From Cryptomeria japonica (taxonomy: Eukaryota > Streptophyta > Pinopsida > Cupressales > Cupressaceae): a stretch of DNA of 64,000 nt. Shown piece by piece: positions 1 through 12,084 of this stretch. Every line of letters starts with the position of its first letter. Within the stretch, counting starts at the first letter, position 1. The notes beneath the pieces are model-generated. The model was not told the DNA's origin. It saw only the letters and a list, made by a program, of their open reading frames with translations, and searched no databases. Location: assembly GCF_030272615.1 (NCBI RefSeq), contig NC_081405.1:471378008-471442007 (forward strand), given 5' to 3'. The position numbers and the translations under genes are program-made.

Positions 1-1434
1 GGGCCACCTTGTTAATTGTATTTGAATTTTGATTGAAATCATTATTTTCAATATAATATAAATTTAACTGATATTCAACATTTTTATTGTTCAATGCAAT
101 ATGCTTAGTATTTCAAAGTTTCATTTGTTATTCCTTATAGAAAAATTTATAACTATTTTTTTATTACTATATATATTTGCACTGCTGTCCCTAAATCTAG
201 GCTCTAGGTCCCCCCATCACTAAGATCTGTCCCACACCCCAAGACTCCATGTAACATAGGTTTTATTTTCAGCTGAGCACCCAGCTTCATGTCTGCTGTC
301 TGGTAATTTTTTATTCTGCTCTTAGTTATCATTTATATTGATAATCAAATGCTGTGAGTAGTATTTTTCTGCTACTACAACTTATTTTCAGTTGACGAGG
401 GAAAGTGAGGTCAGATTAAATTCAATGTCAATAAAACCCCAAAAGTATACAGCCAAGTCCAATACACAATGATACAACAGCCACCTATGCTCATAGCAAT
501 ATCAAATAATAAACAAGTTATAAAGAGCTTGTGTATCATACTGACTCTAAGACAAGCATATGTATAAACTTAATCTTTGGAGGAAGCTAGCCTTTCCCAA
601 TCCTATCTTGCAAATACAACTCGTAGTTGAGATGCAAGCACAAAATTTAAAATTATCAATAACATTTGAACCAAAAAAGCCACAGTGCACATAGTACCCC
701 ATCACATATGTTTCCTAGAATTATTTCCCCCATCGTGCAATTATTATGAGCATTTTATACAGTTCATAAATCTCATAAGCAATGCACCCTTCATTTGCTC
801 CATAAGAGACTGAAATTTTAAGTATTTCATGGGTCTTTCAAGCAGTTCACTTGCAACACATTGTGGAAGACTTTGGGTAATCAAGATCAAGACTAAATTA
901 ACATTTAAATCTAAGTTCAAGCACGCATGAATTGAAACAAACACTCAAATTACAATAGAGCAAAATCCTAGAAAACATCTTAGTTTTCTTGGAATTTATT
1001 CCTAGACAAACTTCCAAGTCCTTGCATCTCAAACTACTAACCACAAAAACTAATACATGAAATAGCTACAAGAAATATATCTTTATAATGGACAAGCATC
1101 CAAGTTTCAGACTGAAAACTGATAGGTTTCAACACTATCATCTCTTGCAAGTTGGGTTAGTACTATCAAGACCTAGAACACAGCTAATTACATGAAAGTG
1201 GTTCTTTCCTAACCTGTCACCTTCTTGTTTATTTTTCCTGCAGCTCATTTGTTTAAGTGCTGTCAAACCAAATGAAAAGGTTTTACTCCTATTCTTCAAT
1301 ATTAGGTCTCTATTTTATTTTATTAAAGCCATTTAAATCCCAAAAATGTTGACCACTGTTATAAAAATCAAACATGAAAATTGCCCACTAAACTCTTTAC
1401 ATAGTTTATAGGATTTCTTAAGAGGAATGCTCAC
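1..1434 (-). other. PEX12: PEX12 intron 2, 5' part (runs off window)
   Basis: Exon 2 ends at 1435 with a donor reading GTGAGC on the minus strand, so everything below it belongs to intron 2. The sequence is AT-rich. I looked for the residues expected next in the family (about D-x-S-F-x-E-S-L-Y-G-L-R-R) and found none, so exon 3 lies outside the window. No transposon-derived protein or clear repeat was recognised here. Confidence 0.75.
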
Positions 1435-1540
1435 CTCTAGTTTGTAGACTGTGAGCTTCAAGGACAAGCATGAGTAGTGCAAAGAACTCATCATTGTGAT
1501 CCAACACTTTATGTAGCACCGGTCTCCGCTGTGCCATTAC
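1435..1540 (-). CDS. PEX12: Peroxisome biogenesis protein PEX12, exon 2 (partial gene)
   Basis: PEX12 is one of three RING-type peroxins (with PEX2 and PEX10) in the peroxisomal membrane. They form the ubiquitin ligase that recycles the import receptor PEX5. This exon encodes 35 full codons beginning V-M-A-Q-R-R-P-V-L-H-K and containing L-D-H-N-D-E-F-F-A and L-E-A-H-S-L. It matches the plant PEX12 segment L-R-R-x-x-L-H-K-I-L-D-Y-E-D-E-F-F-A...L-I-L-E-G-H-S-L. It is preceded by the acceptor TTCTGCAG (intron side from 1541) and followed by the donor GTGAGC (from 1434). The last exon base G would start an Asp codon, which is what the family has next. Joined to exon 1 the frame is uninterrupted. 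The N-terminal domain is only begun here, and the membrane segments and the C-terminal RING lie off the window. The ATG inside the exon is not needed as a start. Confidence 0.9.
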
Positions 1541-1546
1541 CTGCAG

Positions 1547-2825
1547 AATTAGACATTAATTATTGATCACTTCAACAACAAATAAATGACAATATTTAAT
1601 TATTCATGATCTATTTTTACAAAAATACTGCCTCCATTTCTTAAAAATGGCAGTGAATGGCATTTGCATTGTGAAATTCATATAGCCAAATGTTCCATTC
1701 ATTAGTAGTATAATCTTGCTTTGATGTTAAGCACAATATACACAATTAAAAAACTATGTACTAGCAAAAAACGGTGCCAGATAAAAAGGAACATGCAAAA
1801 AAGGATTGACTGGCTACTAAAAGCCCTATACTAAGAATTTAAGAACTATAGAAACTCTCAAGGTTGACCACTTAATGGAAAGAAATTCTAAAAATAATGA
1901 ATCTGAATAGAATTGGATGTAGCAAATTGCTTGAAACAACCAAAGTATCACCCTATGTGCATTGACCTTGTCATATAAAACATCAACATTGAAGAAACCC
2001 TATAAGAATAAACTTGAATGCAAAAACACACATTCTAACAAAATAACATAGAGAAGGTCAAACACTTCCCTATAGCCCACCATTGTGTTGTAGGGCAAGA
2101 TCATATATATGAATGGAAGCTAAGGTGTAAAAACACTTCCTACACCAATCTACAAAGATTAGCGAACAAAAAATACAATCTAAAATAGTTTGTAGAAAAC
2201 AAAACCACACAATAAAATCATTCACCATAATACAATGATGTATTCTAGGAAAACCCTTTCGATAAAAGCCTAGCCTTCAAACTCCGAGCAAATATATTAA
2301 TCAACAACAATATTACTTATAATACAGTCCACTCAAGGAGCCTTCGTATGACACCACACCAACATTCAGATCTGGAATAATACCAGTAGCATAACAATAC
2401 CTATAAATGCACTATGCAAACTCCATTCCAAAAACTCAATAAATATACAAACTAATACCACCAATATGCATGAAACCATTAGCTAATATCACCCAAAAGT
2501 GGGCCCAAATCCCAATAAGGGTCCTCACACTAAATATAGCATATTCCTTACCCTTGGCATAAGAATATGCCATACCATGTCATAATTATCCTCCCAACTT
2601 TGGCACTCTAGTTTGTCTTATTCAAACCATCCAAAGATAAGTTATGATAATCCTAATGACATGTCACTGGTTGGTGAATGTTCTAACTTTTGGAGGGCCA
2701 TAAATGCACTCTTACATTTTTTATGTGGGATCCTAACTTTTGAACTGGGAAGCTGATTGAGCCATTTTTTTCCTAAATTGAAAAAACTCAAAGAGATCCA
2801 CATCAACATAACCCACTTCATTCAT
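1547..2825. other. Intron sequence, nothing recognised
   Basis: This is AT-rich intronic DNA with only short chance open frames. No protein similarity, LTR termini or tandem structure was seen. The upper end probably runs into the 3' LTR of the copia relic that starts near 2925 on the minus strand. Confidence 0.6.
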
Positions 2826-3009
2826 TTCAATCATTTTCAAAGCCGAAAACAACCTCTATAGCCTAGGAATTTCATTTTTAATGTTGTCAACATTAAGATG
2901 CAAGGTGGAGACACCTTCCTAACATTCTCTCATTATCAAAGACCCTCCAAAAGCAAAAGGAATACCAACATTGTCAGTTATCTACTAGGGGCTGAGCTCC
3001 CCATAGACT

Positions 3010-4440
3010 TTTTGCACCACCTGATTTTCTTTATACTAACTCACTTTGTCAAAGAATCCAAAATATTCTCCGAGTCCAAGGTATAAACAGTTTTCAGCAA
3101 TAGCATCCCATCTTCCACCATGTCACAAACAAAATGATCTAAACATCAATGTGATTCATCCACAAATGAAGGTCAAGTTCTTTGTCAAATTAATGGCATT
3201 GACAATAACAATAACAATAAATTCTAACTGCTCTCTAATGCAGTTCAACATCTAAACACAATCTCACAAGACAAATGAGCTCCTTATAGGCATGAGTAGC
3301 TGCCATGTACTCTATCTCTATTATGAATAAAGTGACCACAACTTGTTGCTTACTAATCCAACTCGCTACAACACAAAATATTGTCGGCGTCGCCTATCCA
3401 ATCTATATCCACATAGCCATTCATCGTTAATCCTGCAAAACATCACCATGATAACAAATAGAATACTTGAATATACCTTGCAAGTACCTAAAGACCCTCT
3501 TCATTGCAACCGAATGTTTCTATCTAGGATTAGCCATGTAACAGCTCAACACTCCCATTGCTTGAGCAATGTCTATTTTAGAACAAACCATATCATATCT
3601 AAGGCTCCCAACTACACTTGCATAGGGCACTAAATTTGTCTCCATCTATGCAAGTGTCATAGGACACAGCTCAATTGAAAGCTTAGTTCACACAAAAATA
3701 GGAATCCATTAGCTTGTTGTCAGTCATGCTAAAACACTGTAAGACAAACTCAACATTCTTCACCTAAGCAATCCAAAGTTTTCTATTAGTCATATCTCAT
3801 TTAATTTATATCTCAAGGATGTTCTTAGTAGTCCCTAAGTCCTTCATTTCAAATTGTAATGAAAGTTGAGATTTCAAGTCCCTAATCATTTCTTTATCAT
3901 TACCAAATAATAGCATATCATCAACGTACAAAGTGATAATGAGAAAAAGATCGCCATTTTGTTTATAGCAGACACAATGATCTAACTTAGACCTAATAAA
4001 CTCCAACAATAAAAGCATATGAATTATTCTTCTTATACCACATTCTAAGAAACTATTTTAAACCATAGAGAGATTTCTTCAACTGACAAACCAAGTTTTA
4101 CTTACCTTCTCAATATAATGCCCTGGATGTGACACCCAGATTTCCTCTAAATCACTATGTACGAAATTTGTCTTCACATGATACTCAACCTAGACATCAA
4201 AAGTAGCAACACAAGCTAATAGCATTATAAAAGAAGTCAACTTGGGAATAACCTTTGGCAACCAATTACACTTTGTACTTCTCAATGCCACCATCAAAGC
4301 CCAACTTTTAAACACCCATTGTAGCCAACAATTTTCCATTCTTCAAGCAACTAAACCAACTCTCGTGTATCATTCTTCCTTAGTGCAACCATCTCCTCAT
4401 CCATGTTCAATTTCTAGGACTCGTAATCATCCATTTTCAC
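3010..4440 (-). pseudogene. Copia reverse transcriptase / RNase H relic
   Basis: Reading the minus strand from 4440 downward, successive frames give I-E-K-Y-K...L-V-A-K-G-Y-S-Q, then L-K-K-S-L-Y-G-L-K (near 4080). The open frame at 4018-3806 then has L-Y-V-D-D-M-L-L-F-G and F-E-M-K-D-L-G, the copia reverse transcriptase catalytic YVDD box and its downstream helix. Further on come V-P-Y-A-S-V-V-G-S-L, D-I-A-Q-A-M-G-V, R-Y-L-Q-G, K-Q-Q-V-V-V-T-L and E-Y-M-A-A-T, the RNase H end of the polyprotein, and finally a weak copy of the C-terminal D-x-I-A-x-x segment. Stops and frameshifts are many and no intact product is possible. This is standard Ty1/copia order (reverse transcriptase then RNase H), so the element's orientation is certain. 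Confidence 0.9.
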
Positions 4441-4450
4441 TACCTCTTTA

Positions 4451-6274
4451 ACTATTCTATCAAGATTTGATTTGTACATTCTGAGATAATAAAGATGAAC
4501 ATCTAATATAGAAAGATCGTCGAATAGCCATTATTTTATCAATCATTTTCATGATAGGCAGAAGTAAACAAGTAGAATAAGATAGAATAAACATTAGTTA
4601 TCAGATATCAAAGCTAGACGTATCATTCCAGAACAGGAATTACCACCATAATACCAAATATAACCCATAGAGAACATTAATATATTGTCATCTGCAAATA
4701 AGATCATAGAAGCAGATAGTCAAATTGAACATAAGACATTGAAATTATAGAGATAGATCATATTACATATAAACTGATTTCATTTTCATAGTAAACTGAA
4801 ACGAAGATCGTTAATATAGGCACAACACAGAGGCATAGAAATATAGGCAACTGCAGCTTCATGTTCATCTGAAAATTGTTAGTTATGCAACTGAAATAAG
4901 CATGTAGTTTGTTATAATTATATACAGGATATCACATATATGTTTACTTGCAGTATACATACATGTGATATGCCTTCTCTATTTTAATGTCTTAATTTAA
5001 TGATTCTTAATGTTGTTGACTACTGTTATAAATCTGCAATTTTTGTCCTTATTATGAACAGAAATGTTAAAGGAAAATTACTGATAACTATGAATAAATC
5101 TGATTTCTTATTGTGTCTTTTATAAGAACATATGCTCATATATATGTATATATTCATCATATACATACGTGTCATAACTTCTTCATTTAAAATATATTAT
5201 TGTTCTCACGATGACTGCAGTATGTTTTGTAAATGACAACACTAGTGATGCATTGTAACAGCCATGTAGAATGAACTATTAGGAATGCATATGAAAAGTC
5301 ATGTAAATGATTGCATTAGTAATGCATTGTAGCAACCATGTAGAATGATGAATTAATAGGAGTGCATATGAAAAGTCGTGTAAATGCTTGCATTGGAGTT
5401 GCAATGAACAGCCATGTAGAATAGTATTGCATATGAATAACCGTAAGCTTGAATGTAACAATTTTGCATTAAAACGAACATATAGAACAATGAATCAATT
5501 TAAGATGCATATGAAAAGCCATATAGAAGGTATTAAGAAGTCTCATCTTAGGAGAGTGCATGGACATAAGATTGTTGGTATATGTTGCATTGTGATAAGA
5601 TATGTTTGCAGGAAGGGGTGCTGAATGTGGAATAACAAATAAGGTTGATCTTCTTTTCGGGAAAAACTGTGTTTTAAAAGTCCTTTGGCCAAGCCTAGTT
5701 CATTGAAATAGATGAATTGCTAGAAAATTTACTTAATATGTTTCTCTTCCACATCCTAATAATATGTCATTGCATTATCATATAGTAGATGTGCATGTAG
5801 ATGTATCAAGCTGCACCATGGTTTCCATCTTGTCATTCTTTCCAGGTAGCTTGGCTCTTTGTGCAGGGTTGATGGTTCTTCATGTCAGGAAGAACTCTGG
5901 GAAAGCATAATTGCTTCATGGTTGGGTGGAAAAGTGCGTGGGCCATGTTCCCATCCTCAACTAGCAGATGACCATATGGTTGGTGGCAAGCAAGGATGAT
6001 TTATTTCTATTTATTTGTATCACTGTATATTGTAATGCACTTGTATTGATATCATCATGGCATGAAGGCCATCACCATTGTATTCATAACTTACATATAT
6101 GTGCTTTCCTGGAACAAGCACTTGAACTCCATTTGTAATTTGTAATTGATATTTAAATTTTATACGGAGTTACTGATTAATTTTTCATATTTGATGATGT
6201 GTTAAATGAGTTAATTAAAAACTATTTTGCTAGAGTTCAAAGGTCCTTACATAAAGCTCATTTCAATAATTTTC
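4451..6274. other. Interior of the copia relic / intron sequence, mostly uninterpreted
   Basis: No protein relic is legible. It holds the degenerate repeat at 5236-5540. Around 5846 there is an acceptor-like TTCTTTCCAG followed by sequence that could be an old captured exon or 3'UTR, but I could not name it. Confidence 0.4.
5236..5540 (+). repeat. Short degenerate direct repeat, unit about 75-80 bp
   Basis: The motif AGCCATGTAGAAT (with variants) recurs near 5259, 5332 and 5408. GCATATGAAAAG(T/C)C(A/G)T recurs near 5286, 5364 and 5508. This indicates three to four diverged copies of one unit. A 78-codon frame across the last copies contains H-M-K-S-H and H-L-R-R-V-H, which superficially resemble zinc-finger spacing, but the paired cysteines are absent. 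Confidence 0.6.
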
Positions 6275-6420
6275 GGAGCAAAAAACCAACCATTGTAGCC
6301 TGAAAATTTGCATTTATAGTTTGTGTATCAAAATTAAGATGCAAGGTTGAAACAGATTTCCTAACAATATATTTTGTTTTCTTCTGCCTGATCAATTCTA
6401 TTTTTGTTTCAGGTCATAGA

Positions 6421-8420
6421 TGTAATGTCCCCTTTTCCACTTTAGTTTGTTTTGGGGATTGTTGGCCAATTCCTAGACCCGTTGGTCAGTCAAAAGCAGA
6501 ATTAGGGTTTCCTATTTTCTAGGAGAATGCTTTGGCAATTTTGGTGGCTTGTTTGTTGGAGTTTTACGATTTTGATTTTGGATACTTTCTGGGTTTTCAG
6601 AAAGCTTCGCAATGATGGTACATGTGTGGCAATCAATGAAGTTTGGTATACTTACTATTTTTAGTAAGTGGGGACGAGGACAGCTTATTTTTCTGGGTTT
6701 TTTTAGGTTTTCAGAGAACTTTGCGATGGTGTGACATGCAACTGTATCTGAAAACTTTCCTGGACCTACCATTTTTAGTAAGTTGTGACGGCTGCTCAGA
6801 ATGTGGTTAGAAGTTTCAATACTTTTGGCCTTCAGTTCTCTATGGCAATCGTTCAGCACATGGAAAAAGTATTTTTTATATTTTTTAATGCCCCCCTTGG
6901 CCTAGGCATATGACTTATGCATTTTTGGTTATGACTTAAGGGGACGACTTGAGGTGATAAAGTATTATCTTATGTCATAAGGTATAGCAATTTATTGTTG
7001 AGGAAAAATATTTTATAAAGTGAAATATTAAAAAGGGAAGATAGATGCCTTATGGGAAATAAGTCAATTTTATAATATATTTCACTTATCTACCTTGGAT
7101 GCCATATTATTATTTTATTATCATATTTATAAAGTATATACTTGGAAAGGAGGGGAAATGAAATGCAAATTTCAAACTAAGATGAAATTAGTGTGCATTT
7201 GGGTTTGGTGTCCATTTGGAGGGAATGTGAATTTGAATTTGGAGACACCAAGGTTATAAATAAGAGTGTTGGGCTCTTGTTTTGGCATCCATGAATATTT
7301 GTAACGAAGTGCTGCTGAATTTGTGCCAGACTTGTGCTTCAAAGTTGAGAGCTTCCTAGCTTGTGTCAATTTTGTGCTTGTGAGATAGCACCTAGCTGAT
7401 TGGAGAGACTATTTCTCACTCAGAGGAATACATTGAGCTATATTGAGATCGATTTTGGTGATGCTTTTTCAGTTTTCTGATATTTTGGGGTGTTTGTGAG
7501 CTTCCAGGTTGCTGGTTTATTGTGGAGCTGAAAGTGAAATTCAATCATAAGTCTTCAAGAGGGTTTTTGTTGCTTCTGGGTATTCTCTCTATGTTTTCCT
7601 TTCACCTAGGCGATCCTTTTTGCAAATTTTCAGAGGTTTTAATGCAGATTTGAATTTTATAGTGAAGTTCGCCCTCTCTCCTAGGTCATACCATGCACGT
7701 GGCTGCATTGGGAAGCGTGCAATATATGTTAGGTGAAATTTGCTTCTTGTTAGGGGTTTGGGTTTTGGCATCTCCTCTCGAGTTTGGAGGAGTTATGAGC
7801 ATTTTAGTGAGTGTTTATGTTGTTGGTCTATATTTTTCAGTTTGCCAGTTAAGTATATCAAATTTAGTGATTGGAGTTTGGGGGGTTGTTTCTTTGGTGG
7901 AGAATCTCTTGAAACTTGAGAATAACATTGGACATCATTTGCAGTTGTTGGATAGCAATACCTCTTGATTTGCAATTCATGTTACTTATTGTAATACTGA
8001 TTAGTAGTACTAACAGCAACTTCATTATGAATTGTTTCTTAATGCCCACTAAAATAGTGGAAGAGGCTGGCTTTGCCACCTATCTCTATTTCATATTGTA
8101 ATCTGGTCCTCCCACGGAATAAGTGGTTGAGTGATAGTTTGGTTATAGAGGCTGGCTACGCCGCCTATCTCTATTTTATATTGTACTCATGTCCTCCCGC
8201 TGAATAAGTGGTTGAGTGATAGTTTTATTATTCCTAGTCCTCCCGCTGAAAAGTGGTTGAGTGATTGTCATTTGCTTAACTCAATCCTCCCGTTGAACAA
8301 GTGGTTGTGTGATTGCTTTACTTTTAGAATTTCCTTTGAGTGCAAGTTTTTGATTATCCTAGCCTTAATGGGTGAAACTTGTTGTGTTAAAAAATCAAAA
8401 AAATTAAGGGGGACATTACA
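6421..8420 (+). mobile_element. Solo LTR, TGTAATGTCCCC family (2.0 kb)
   Basis: It starts TGTAATGTCCCC and ends GGGGACATTACA, a 12-bp inverted terminus. The flanks ATAGA (6416-6420) and ACAGA (8421-8425) look like a 5-bp target duplication with one mutation. A promoter-like TATAAATA lies at 7255-7262, within GGTTATAAATAAG, which is conserved in the sister copy at 42721-45080. The element ends in a run of small hairpin repeats. No primer-binding site or internal domain adjoins it, so it is a solo LTR. The open frames inside (for example 7693-7968) are chance. Confidence 0.8.
8045..8310 (+). repeat. Hairpin repeats near LTR 3' end
   Basis: Four to five copies of CCTCCCGCTGAATAAGTGGT-like units occur at about 8108, 8192, 8238 and 8286, with a related unit at 8045. 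Each has a CCGCT/AGTGG-type inverted arm around a short A/T loop. The sister LTR carries the same arrangement at 44637-44860, with perfect CCGCT...AGCGG arms. Confidence 0.7.
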
Positions 8421-8425
8421 ACAGA

Positions 8426-8581
8426 GCTGCCAATTTTGTTACCCTACACTTAGAAGACGGCAGCTTAGTACCCATTTTATGTTTGCAAAGTTGTTTATAT
8501 ATGTATTATTAAAGAAAAATTAAAACACAGATCTTGGGTGTGAGCACTTATTTCTTTCAGCTATATTTTTCCTCCCTAACT
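8426..8581 (+). other. Short block between solo LTR and LARD, possibly copia LTR part
   Basis: This 156-bp block was contiguous with the sequence now at 31379 before the LARD inserted, because the duplicated target GATTA flanks both sides. That downstream sequence leads within 80 bases to a copia primer-binding site, so this block is probably the upstream part of the same copia LTR. It has no coding content. Confidence 0.5.
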
Positions 8582-10478
8582 GATTATGTAATGCCCCTCC
8601 AGTTGCTCTTCTGTATTTCTTCCCCTTGATGTGGATTTGGCTATGAGCCGGTGATTGTGCCATTTGCTTATGGGTGTTAACCTTTCCAAGGTGCTATGAT
8701 TATATTCTAGATGAAGCATTTGATTTCAATGTGAGGCCTTGAGTGCCTAGCTCATGTTGTGATTTGGATATATGTTATGTATTCATGTTGGACCAGTGAT
8801 GTTCTGGATTGCTTCATGATGAGCATGATTTTGCTTCTGTATTGGAATGTGTGCTTTCGTCTTGTACGTGGTTGTGATGACCATGGTGTTATTAGTTAAT
8901 GCTTATCTGATTTGGATACTAGATTCATTGGGGGTTGTTACCCTATTTATGATGTTTAAATATTAGTGTCGATTCAATTAATAACTACATGTGACAAGTG
9001 ATGTTAATTTTTTTGGTTGATTTAAGCGTAATTAATCATATTTTATGTTATTGTATTTCTTTTAAGAGATTATATGCTTAGCAATATATTTGTTTGATGA
9101 TGCTGAACTGATTTGATGAGATATCATATTACTAACAATGTTATTATGGACCCCGATCGGGGAATTTTAATGATGCTTTCAAGTATATTATGTTATATGT
9201 GTACGCATGCACAGGTGTTTGTATGTCTTGGTTGGTGCAGGTATAGAGCATCGACTCCACTTGGCTCCACAGGTCTGAGCATGCTCATATCCCCGACGAT
9301 GGTTAAGGAAATAGCAAACTCGCCAATAATGTTACCCAACCATAGCCATTGTTCCTAATTTGGACGATTTTCCTTAATTTTATTTATTTATGCCTCTAGT
9401 TACCAGTTTGGTAATGTCCAGTTACCCAAATAAATATTTGTGAATGACCAGTAAAGATTGTTTGTGCATAGTCGGTCATGTGTGAATTGTCGCTATTATA
9501 GTGCATATATTAATGATATTTAATATTATAGTGGCAATTTAATATTTAATTGTCAAATGTGCCTTATATGTATTTGATTTAATGAGGTTTGCCTTATTTT
9601 ATCTTTAGGGGTGTTTTAGGAGTAATTGGATTTATTTATCCAACTGGATTTTTTATATTTTTATATTTTCAACCCAAAAGTGAGTTTAAATTGTATTTTG
9701 AAGTCCATTTTTGAACACTTAGTCTTCTTCTCCAATTTTGGAGGTTTCCAACCTATTGGTGTTTGTTTTATCATTCACCAAACTCAGAATAAAAATGTCC
9801 AAACACACTCTATTCTCTCTTGAAAAATCACCGCTTATGCTAAGATTACAAGAAGATCATATGGCAATTCCAAGGTTTTTTTTGTCAGGTCTTGACGTGT
9901 GGATAAGATCAATGGGCATTGTGATATGCTGGTAATACACAAAGGGACTTATGCTTGGTTCATTCAATTCACAATGAAGGTTTAGACAATGAAGCTCTAT
10001 CAATTGGAACTTGGATCATGAAAAACTAAAAAGGAGACAAGGGTTTAGAAGTTCTAATCTATTCCTAGGAGTTCAAGAGAAGGTATTGACTAGGTGAACT
10101 CAATAACCACACTTTGCTTCGCCTCGCTTAGGACAACTACACAAAGCAGATGCAATCTTCAAGGGATGTGCTTATGATCAAAAGTTAAGCATACACAAAG
10201 GAAAGCTCCAACTAACTTTACACAATGAACAAAATCATCTGTCCATCAAAAGTATGAGAAGAGATACACCACAAATCAATACTTATCAAATCTTGCATTC
10301 ATCTAGCATACATGAAATAAAATCTAAACTATTGTGTTGACGAAATTGAAAACCTTGCTAATCATTCAGATAAAAGAGATTACAAGGCCTAGAAGCACAC
10401 AAGCAATGTATTATCCAAAAATGACCTCGCAACAATGTTTCAAAAACCTCACACTCTCCAAATGAGAGGAGGAAACCT

Positions 10479-10565
10479 TATATAGGCACACAAAAGTTTT
10501 CAATGGCCGAGATCGATTAGTGATCAAGGGCCCAGATTGAAAGATCAAAACCCTAATTAGGGTTT
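10479..10565 (-). promoter_or_regulatory. LTR promoter: TATATAA plus palindromic double telobox
   Basis: The palindrome AAACCCTAATTAGGGTTT (10548-10565) lies 62 bp upstream, on the minus strand, of TATATAA (10485-10479). The same pair at the same distance occurs in copy 3. The telobox AAACCCTAA is a known promoter element of growth-associated plant genes; its role in this LTR is inferred. Confidence 0.75.
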
Positions 10566-10639
10566 GTTACAACTAACCACCCCTCAACCAATGAGAAAAT
10601 TACATTTGGGGACACTTGTCCTTCTTGCTAAATATGAAC

Positions 10640-12080
10640 CAACAATAAAAATAGAAGGTTGTTGCATTGTGAAGTGTGCCCTCTAGAAGCTTCTGTGGAT
10701 AAGTCAGGTTCATTGAACCTGGACATGTTGACTTGGAGCACTTTGATTGGTTGGAAGATGACGAGGCACCACCCAAGCGTGTTGGATGTCTTCCCTGAAT
10801 TCTCCAATTTGTGTGAAGAAATTGTCTAAGTATGGAAATTTGATTCTGCTTGTCACCATTTGATTCTGATTGGGAGCTTGTCTTTAATTCTTCAGGAGAT
10901 GAAATCCTTCAAGAAGTTATCCTGATTGCTTCCACAAGTCTGGGATTGTGGATGAAATTCCCCAAGAAGTCTGAAATTCTTTTCATCAAATCCAAGGACT
11001 TTTCTTTCTTGATGCCTTGAGATTCTTTCAAGTGCATCGAATTTGGGGAAGAATCCCTTTGTTAAGTATTTCTCATACTTAGCCAAATTTTGGCCATCTT
11101 TATGTGCGGATGAACCTTGCTTGTGGACTTGTCTTCAATTCTGAATTTGGCTTGAAACTCCATTTGTGTTTTCTGCGATGATCCCACCTTCAGCTGCCAT
11201 CTATGATCTACAAAACCAAAAAGAAAATTAAGTTAGGGTTCTATCTTTGAGTGTAAATTTCGAAGGTTTGATGGAAGAGTGTGCTCTGATTTTCCTATTC
11301 CTCATAACTTAAAGAGTTTTTGACAAGTTGCAAGCACTTAGAAATCTGAAAAAAAAGAAAAAACTCTGAGAAACTTAATCTGATTTAAAAGGTTTTGGAA
11401 CGGAATTTGGTCTGAGAATGAATAACTTAGTCCCAAAATTCGTGAAATGAATGTTAAAAATAGATTTAGATGACTAAGTTGTGAAAACCAAATCCATTTT
11501 CCATAAATACTTCATCAAAGCTTGAAAAACCAGGTTGAAAACCATGAGAATTTGTCTTGAAAAACCCTGTCACCTTCAGAATCAGAGAGAAGTAAGAAAA
11601 TGCTGCTTGTCTCAGAAAATTTTGAATCTGCACTTAAAATGTCTTTGAAATGCTCTTAAAAACCATCGAAATCCTCTTGAAATCTGTACAAAAACTCTTA
11701 AAATCTTCTCCTCCTCTTGTGTCTTGCTCTTCCAAGTTCGAACTTTCACAATGAATGATTTGCTATAAGTATAAAATCCAAAGTAATTCGAATTTTGCAT
11801 TTGGGCAACATAGCTGGTCTTTCCAAATTTGAACTAATCTTGTTTCTAAATTCATTCCACTCATTGAACTCAATGAGAAAGTTGCCATTTTTTATTTCAG
11901 TTGAGTTTAATCTTCTTGGGAAAGTCCTGATTTCAAATCAAGTCTGAGTTTAGTTCGTTAAGAAAGTTTCTATTTTGAGATTGAGTTCATGAATCGAACT
12001 CTATCCTTATTTCTCCTTCCAAATTTGGAACTTTCTAAAAAACTTTCTTCTTTCCTTTAGTTCGAACTTAGGCAGATTTT
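10640..12080 (-). other. Middle of giant LTR copy 1, no gene
   Basis: This segment resembles 50620-52180 of copy 3 in inverse orientation. Both have a T-rich tract ending in AG, then sequence with GGGATCATC and CCAAAATTTGGCTAAGT. It contains a 64-codon minus-strand frame at 10892-11086 that is not kept in copy 3. It takes the place of the long reading frame present in copy 2. Confidence 0.55.
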
Positions 12081-12084
12081 CTTG

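Larger units (their letters stand above)
2826..6372 (-). mobile_element. Degenerate Ty1/copia retrotransposon, minus strand
   Basis: Two related stretches in the same orientation, at about 2826-2925 and about 6280-6372, both contain AAGATGCAAGGT followed by CCTAACA. On the minus strand both begin TGTTAGGAA, as an LTR would. They flank a copia reverse transcriptase/RNase H relic (3010-4440). The left copy is the presumptive 3' LTR and the right the 5' LTR. Gag, protease and integrase are not recognisable between 4450 and 6270. The two LTR fragments differ considerably, so the element is old. The boundaries are approximate. Confidence 0.6.

Noticed and set aside
5388-5624. Frame with H-M-K-S-H and H-L-R-R-V-H, suggestive of C2H2 zinc fingers
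   Set aside because: The cysteine pairs are missing and the frame overlaps a DNA-level tandem repeat.
7693-7968. 91-codon hydrophobic frame in the 2.0-kb solo LTR
   Set aside because: The sister LTR at 42721 does not keep the frame.
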